From Plantago major (lineage: Eukaryota > Streptophyta > Magnoliopsida > Lamiales > Plantaginaceae), in the NCBI GenBank assembly GCA_026545765.1, contig CM048839.1, positions 19,344,566-19,408,565 on the forward strand: 64,000 nucleotides of DNA. Reading direction: 5' to 3'. Position numbers and translations under genes: made by a program. Positions 60,430 through 64,000 of the stretch are shown here, piece by piece (position 1 is the first letter of the stretch; the number at the start of each line of letters is the position of its first letter). A model generated the notes under the pieces. It saw only the letters and a list, made by a program, of their open reading frames with translations, did no database searches and was not told the origin of the DNA.

Positions 60430-62263
60430 GTTAGTCGGAGCTTTCTTATCGGATTCCTCCCTTCCCTGGTGATTTTAGCTTTTCAGTGCGATAAATATTC
60501 GTTCTCATAGACCATCTGCATTATAACTGTTGATGTTTCGTCTAGCTCGAACACTTCGCATCGACATTTTAAGCACCTCCTAAGTCCTAACGCTAACTGC
60601 AGCAATTACGAATATTCGTCTACTTAACTGATTTGAACCAGTTAGATAAATCTTGTAGGTCGAGACTACCTTGTTAAACTTGCATCAGCTGGCCCGGCTA
60701 TGGGCAATTAGGGGATATTAAACAGCGGTAGTTTACGCCTCGGCTCGGTATTGTAAATGCATATTCATTAATCTTCATTCCCCTGCTTCACAATTTTTTA
60801 AAGTTCCATTTAGTTCGAGGATTTTGCACCTTTAACTGAAGCACCTTATAACATGGTAATTGCAGCAAGTATAAATTTTGGTATACTACATTGTACAGAA
60901 CCAGTAAAATTATTTCGAGATTGAGAGTTGAGACTACCTTGCTAAAATTGCATTAGCTGATCTTGCCATGGGTAAAGTTTAAGGGATGATAACGGTGGCT
61001 TCTTAGGCTTTAGCTCGATGGTGTATATGCATATTCAGTAATATCCATTCCTCTGCTTCACCATTTTTGAAGTTTCATTGAGTTTAGAGATTTTTGAACT
61101 GGTACTTGAAGTACCTCATGACCCGTTGACTCTAAATTGCAGCAATTACAAATTTTCGTATACTTCATTGAACAGAATCAGTTAAATTATTTATAGGTTG
61201 AGATTTGAGACTACTCTGTTAAACTTGCATCAGCTTATCCAGCCACTTAGGGGATATAAACAGTGGCATTTTAGATCAGTAAAGTAAATGCATATCCATT
61301 AATTTTGTATCATTTGCTTCACCATTTTTTGATGTTTCATTGAGTTCAAAGATCTTGCACCGGTAGTTGAAGTATCTCATAATGCTAATGAACAATTACG
61401 AGCTTTTGTATCATATATCAATCAGAACCAGTTAACCTACTTTCTAGGTTGAGATTATTTTGTTAAAATTGCATCGTCTGATCTGTCTATGGACAGAATT
61501 TTGGGGATACTATAGACTGGCATTTTATCTTCATAATTTAAAGGTATCAATGAATTAATCTTGATCATCTGCTTCGCCGTTTTTTGAAGTGCCGTTTGAG
61601 CTCACACATTTTGCATCAGAGATTTAAAGCACCTTCTAATGCTCATTGAAGCAATTAAGAATTTTTGTTCTACTTTTATTGATCTGGACCAATGAGATTT
61701 CGAGGTTGATATTATTATGTTAAACTTGCATCATTGGATCTAGCTATGGTTTAATTTTACGGGCTAACAAGCAATGGAATTCGAGCTCCGTAATGTAAAT
61801 GCGAGTCATCATCTTCAGTCTTCTGCTTCACCGTTGAAGTTATAACGAGCTCGAAGATTTTGCATTGTTAGTTATAGCACCGTATAACGCTAACTGCAAC
61901 AATTACAAGTTTATTGTCTGCTTTTATCGATCAAAACCAGTATATTCACTTCCTAGGTTGATAAACATTGCATCATTTGATTTAGCGATGACTATTTTTT
62001 TGGAAAAGGAGTGATAGACAATGGCATTTTAGATTTGTAATGTAAATTCATACTAATCGACCTTTGATCCTCTTACCATTTTTGGGATTCCAATTAGCGA
62101 AAAGATTTTGCGTCGGTAGTTAAAGTACCTCCTGACGCTCATTTCAACGTATGTTTCTGTCTATTTTTATTGATCATCAATTCAGAACCACTTAATTTAC
62201 TGTCTAGTTTTAGATTACCTTGTTACACTTACATTAGCTGACTTAGCTATGGATGAATTTAAG
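60430..62263 (+). repeat. Leader intron made of degenerate 250-280-bp tandem units
   Basis: A unit recurs about seven times. Copies of its 'gttgagattaccttgttaaa', 'cttgcatcagctgat', 'tgcttcaccatttttgaag' and 'gcagcaattac' words start near 60657, 60917, 61196, 61448, 61702, 61956 and 62205, with a half unit before the first. The last unit runs into the acceptor (gatgaatttaag/gttg at 62263), so the 3' splice site lies in repeat DNA. Two nearer AGs (acattag, acttag) are alternatives that would add leader sequence or an in-frame ATG at 62253. Confidence 0.8.
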
Positions 62264-62276
62264 GTTGTTACAAACA

Positions 62277-63392
62277 ATGGCGACACTGAGGCTCGTCTAC
62301 CTAAAATCGGCGTTTCATCGTCAAGCAGCCACATTGCCACTATCCTTCCGGCCAAACACCACAATCCGAGCATTATCCTCCTTTGTGTCACCACCGTCCA
62401 AGGCAGTGGTTTACCATGAACACGGATCTCCTGACACAGTTTGCAAAATGACAGAGTTACCGCCAGTTCCAATCAAGGACGAAGATGTTTGTGTCAAAAT
62501 GCTGGCTGCCCCCATAAACCCTTCAGATATCAACCGGATTCAAGGAGTTTACCCTGTGAGGCCAGAGGTTCCAGCCGTAGGTGGCTATGAAGGGGTAGGT
62601 GAGGTGCATTCTGTTGGTTCTGCAGTTAAGGGACTTAAGCCAGGCGATTGGGTGATCCCTTTTCCACCTTCTTCTGGTACGTGGCAGACATATGTTGTTA
62701 AGGAGCAAAGCATGTGGCATAGTGTTAACAAAAGCACACCTATGGAGTATGCTGCCACTGTAATTGTGAACCCGCTGACTGCGTTGAGAATGCTTGAGGA
62801 TTTTGTAGAGCTGAAATCAAGGGATGCCATTGTTCAAAATGGTGCCACTAGCATTGTGGGGCAGTGTATCATTCAGCTCGCACGTAGTCGAGGAATAAAA
62901 TCAGTTAACGTAATCAGGGATAGGGTAGGATCCAATGAAGCGAAAGAAAAGCTCAAGAAACTCGGTGCAGATGCAGTATTCACTGAGAGCGAACTGGAAG
63001 TAAAAAATGTGAGAAGTCTTCTGGGTGGTATACCTGAGCCTGCATTGGGATTTAATTGTGTTGGTGGTAATGCTGCTTCATTGGTTCTTAAGTTCCTGGG
63101 TCAAGGTGGAACTATGGTTACATATGGTGGGATGTCCAAGAAACCTGTTACTGTTTCCACTTCGTCTTTCATCTTCAAAGACTTATCCTTGAGAGGATTC
63201 TGGCTACAGAAGTGCTTGAGCTCTGAGAAAGTGACAGAGTGCAGGCCTATGATAGATTACCTACTGGATCTGGTCCGCGCTGGTGAACTGAGATATGAGA
63301 TGGAGGCCACTCCTTTTGATCAATTTCCTTCGGCCCTTGATAAGTCGCTTGGAAAGCTAGGAAGCCAACCTAAGCAAGTGATTAAGTTCTAG
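62277..63392 (+). CDS. MECR: Mitochondrial enoyl-[ACP]/trans-2-enoyl-CoA reductase (MECR)
   Basis: An NADPH-dependent reductase of the medium-chain dehydrogenase/reductase superfamily. It catalyses the last step of mitochondrial fatty-acid synthesis, which supplies the lipoate precursor. The 371-aa frame has no intron. Residues 1-40 (MATLRLVYLKSAFHRQAATL...) are rich in Arg, Ser and Leu and lack acidic residues, as in a mitochondrial transit peptide. Family blocks follow: MLAAPINPSDINRIQGVYP, with Tyr92 at the position I take as the catalytic Tyr of yeast Etr1; VGGYEGVGEV; and the Rossmann motif NGATSIVGQCIIQLAR. FNCVGG and GGTMVTYGGMSKKPV come next, and the C terminus is LGSQPKQVIKF. Length and ends fit the family. 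The ATG at 62277 is chosen; one 8 codons upstream (62253) would be used only if splicing shifts. Confidence 0.92.
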   Translation: MATLRLVYLKSAFHRQAATLPLSFRPNTTIRALSSFVSPPSKAVVYHEHGSPDTVCKMTELPPVPIKDEDVCVKMLAAPINPSDINRIQGVYPVRPEVPAVGGYEGVGEVHSVGSAVKGLKPGDWVIPFPPSSGTWQTYVVKEQSMWHSVNKSTPMEYAATVIVNPLTALRMLEDFVELKSRDAIVQNGATSIVGQCIIQLARSRGIKSVNVIRDRVGSNEAKEKLKKLGADAVFTESELEVKNVRSLLGGIPEPALGFNCVGGNAASLVLKFLGQGGTMVTYGGMSKKPVTVSTSSFIFKDLSLRGFWLQKCLSSEKVTECRPMIDYLLDLVRAGELRYEMEATPFDQFPSALDKSLGKLGSQPKQVIKF

Positions 63393-64000
63393 TCGTCCCA
63401 TTATACCGTCTGTGGTTCTCATTGCTTCAAAACATATGGAACTTATTAAAGTTTAGGGGGAAGATTATAGACTGTGATGTGTCAGAGAGAAAAACATGCT
63501 TGAACCTATTGAGTATCGAGGCTGATGGTTTGCTGCTAAGGAAGTTTCATGCCAGCTCAGGTTGATCAGGTGTGAATTTCCTAGCTTTCACTACCGGAAG
63601 AGTAACTGGCGAAACTAAGTACTAGCGAGTAGCAAGAACTTCCAAGGTCCTAAGCAGCATGTACGTATGATCTTTTTAGCTTGCATATGTAATGTATGCA
63701 GTATTATTCTTCTGAAATATTTTTTTTTGTATTTTTTTTTTCAATACTTTAAATGCGTAATTTTCTTAATAAAAAAAATATAAGTATAATTCACGCCCCT
63801 ATTCCCTAGATGACCTCAAATCTTCCAACCCCGCCTTTTTTTTTTTTTTTTTTTGCGCTGCTTTGGCTCTTCCAGAATTTCAAGACGCTTTATTTCCATT
63901 TTAAATATTTGTTTCGGATTCGCACTTACTGTTTCACTAAAACTCCGACAATGATATTAATCATATTATTTCTATACTTGGTAATTAGATTTCCTTAACA
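63393..64000. other. MECR 3' region and spacer
   Basis: The 3' UTR begins after the stop. A/T-rich tracts and taataaaaaaa near 63767 could serve polyadenylation. A T tract lies at about 63838-63855. No other gene is recognised to the window end. Confidence 0.4.

Overview
The window is nuclear DNA of a flowering plant, very probably a eudicot. The evidence is AT-rich intergenic DNA, short GT-AG introns, plant-specific gene families (raffinose synthase, RST1, a FLOE/DUF1421 protein) and a plant transposon load (Helitrons, CACTA, MULE, Stowaway- and hAT-like MITEs, a Cassandra-type LTR, an endogenous pararetrovirus). I could not settle the species or order.

Layout. 1-11 kb is repeat-rich: an 882-bp TIR element, Stowaway-like pieces, a Harbinger-like element and Helitron A (7472-10697). 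11.7-39.6 kb is a gene island of four genes. These are raffinose synthase (+, 5 exons, 776 aa), TRAPP subunit TRAPPC5/Trs31 (+, 8 exons, 194 aa), a FLOE/DUF1421 prion-like protein (+, 3 exons, 523 aa) and RST1 (-, 25 exons, 1842 aa), the last two convergent. All exon chains were built by hand by reading splice sites and phases; every chain closes in frame. 39.6-60.2 kb is a transposon graveyard: Helitron B in inverted orientation (42257-46208), a 37-bp minisatellite, a PP2C gene fragment, a broken Caulimoviridae copy split by a CACTA element, LTR/TRIM fossils including a solo LTR with a 5S rRNA relic, and a 3.9-kb Mutator-like element. That element carries a transposase-OTU protease fusion and a divergent plant-mobile-domain gene. 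60.3-63.4 kb is a mitochondrial enoyl-ACP/CoA reductase (MECR) with an uninterrupted CDS behind a leader intron made almost wholly of degenerate tandem repeats.

The host genes are not an operon or a pathway cluster. Raffinose synthase makes seed and stress oligosaccharides, TRAPPC5 is a vesicle-tethering core subunit, the FLOE-like protein is related to a hydration-responsive seed condensate protein, RST1 is a cofactor of cytosolic RNA decay, and MECR serves mitochondrial fatty-acid synthesis.

Most worth a second look: (1) the MULE with an apparently complete D-D-E triad fused to an OTU peptidase, next to a divergent plant-mobile-domain gene; (2) the TRAPPC5 exon 6 junction, which has no GT at the expected place; (3) an mRNA-derived retrocopy in an RST1 intron, later hit by a MITE; (4) two introns (RST1 intron 1 and the MECR leader intron) whose splice sites lie inside tandem-repeat units; (5) an inverted Helitron pair that bounds the gene island and carries the same RNase H-like fragment.
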